Positions 63,223 through 64,000 of a stretch of 64,000 nucleotides of DNA are shown one piece after another. The stretch's first letter is position 1, and every line of letters starts with the position of its first letter. The notes below the pieces were generated by a model. The model worked only from the letters and a program-made list of their open reading frames with translations, did not search any database and had not been told where the DNA came from. A program made the position numbers and the translations under genes. The stretch lies in assembly GCF_963855985.1 (NCBI RefSeq), contig NC_087093.1, positions 10,113,501-10,177,500 on the forward strand, written 5' to 3'. The DNA is from Ostrinia nubilalis (Eukaryota > Arthropoda > Insecta > Lepidoptera > Crambidae).

Positions 63223-64000
63223 ATGCCCAGCTTAGCACCGTCAGAAATCATTAAGGCAGATGAAATGAGAAGTAATGGCCATGCATACAAATCGGCTGCC
63301 GTAAGACGTCGTTGATCAGTATCGACCACCCATGGCAGTAACCAACGGTACAGATTGATCATTTCTGTCGTTAGGAGGAGGGTTCAAGTCAGAAAAAGGC
63401 GTACTTCGCGACGGGATGACCGTTTTTTACAACTTCGAGTTTTCAGAAAGTCGCGGTTACCTGCTGTTCAAGCCAGAAATAACCTTAAAGACACTCGAGG
63501 AGTAAGAGTGACTGAGCCCACAGTTCACAGGAGATTTACTGAAGTTGGTATAGGGTCGTGCATACCCGAGAAAGCTCCAACTTGTGACACAGCACCGAAA
63601 AAACATATTGAACTTTTCACGTGAATATCGTGATTGGGTCTTGAACGACTGGAGGCATGATCTCTTCACTTATGAGTGCAGAGTTCTCTTAAACCAGATC
63701 GATGGAAGATAGCGAATATGGAGACACAAAGAGAACGTAACATTTAGTCTTAATTTTGAAAATATCGTGGTTTATGGAGGTAGCTTAATTCTGGTGTGGG
63801 GAAGGATTTGTTTGGGAGCTCGCACGGAGTTAGTGGTGGGTGATGGAGGAAATACGACTTCTGAATGGTACACTAGGAACATTTTAGAAGAACATGATGT
63901 GCCATTTACTCCATTTATTGTGGACTCCTTTAGTTTAATTCACGATAATGTTCGTTTTCACAGTGCTCGCTCAGTACAGGCACATCTAAACCATTTGGAT
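63223..64000 (+). pseudogene. Decayed Tc1-like transposase, runs off the window
   Basis: From an ATG at about 63223 (MPSLAPSEIIKADEM) the plus strand shows a broken Tc1 transposase. The helix-turn-helix part includes RRDDRFLQLRVFRKSRL and VTEPTVHRRFTEVGI. The DDE region follows: REYRDWVLNDWRHDLFTYE, then LILVWGRICLGARTELVVG and VPFTPFIVDSFSLIHDNVRF. Several frameshifts and stops are present. The first catalytic Asp (FTDE in relatives) appears as Tyr (FTYE). The third catalytic residue and the right end lie beyond position 64000. Inactive. Confidence 0.75.

Overview
The window looks like a stretch of a lepidopteran (moth or butterfly) nuclear genome. It is AT-rich and intron/intergenic in character. 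It is crowded with insect-type transposable elements: BEL/Pao, CR1/Jockey-like and RTE-like LINEs, piggyBac, hAT, mariner, Tc1, and many fold-back MITEs. It also carries short CCTAA/TTAGG-type motifs, the telomere unit of many insects. The assignment to Lepidoptera is an inference from repeat types I recognise. No database search was run.

Only one host gene segment is well supported: a single 805-base exon on the minus strand at 52567-53371. It encodes the N-terminal membrane part of a TMTC-family protein (transmembrane and TPR-containing O-mannosyltransferase). The rest of that gene must lie outside the window or in exons I could not find. A second, much weaker candidate exon is at 17937-18166 (minus).

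Layout. 1-1270: an internally deleted piggyBac element and a GC-rich fold-back MITE. 1277-4860: short LINE-tail repeats and a roughly 600-base-arm inverted repeat. 4860-10570: mostly featureless AT-rich DNA with one micro-repeat block at about 9.0-9.35 kb. 10608-18956: a BEL/Pao LTR retrotransposon. Its pol is split by an insertion carrying a 6-base target duplication, and a palindrome-rich element lies behind its integrase. 18977-21106: a tRNA-like SINE, then a three-level nest (older repeat, hAT, mariner). 21.1-30.2 kb: quiet DNA, with a MITE at 23.65 kb, a LINE 3' end at 25.65 kb, and a 1.1-kb micro-repeat element at 27.4-28.5 kb that contains another MITE. 30-38 kb: fold-back MITEs and tandem duplications. 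38.2-43.4 kb: a nearly complete non-LTR retrotransposon with ORF1 and ORF2, broken by a frameshift. 43.85-46.3 kb: a SINE interrupted by a fold-back element, and an RTE fragment. 46-58 kb: quiet DNA, a mariner remnant, a long GT microsatellite, two more copies of the fold-back element, and the TMTC exon. 58.8-64 kb: a MITE, a heavily decayed second BEL/Pao pol riddled with younger insertions, and a decayed Tc1 transposase running off the end.

The mobile genes are not a co-operating system. They are independent insertions whose nesting order can be read from target-site duplications: TCACCT, AAAACTTT, AACTAGAT, TA, TTA, TAA and one 16-mer. The most unusual structures are three. First is the long inverted repeat at 3.4-4.9 kb, a possible hairpin RNA source. 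Second is a pair of fold-back elements, at 16.8-17.6 and 27.4-28.5 kb, built from degenerate short palindromes around a similar GC-rich core with CCTAA motifs. Third is a 146-base fold-back element at 43.9 kb flanked by a 16-base direct repeat.
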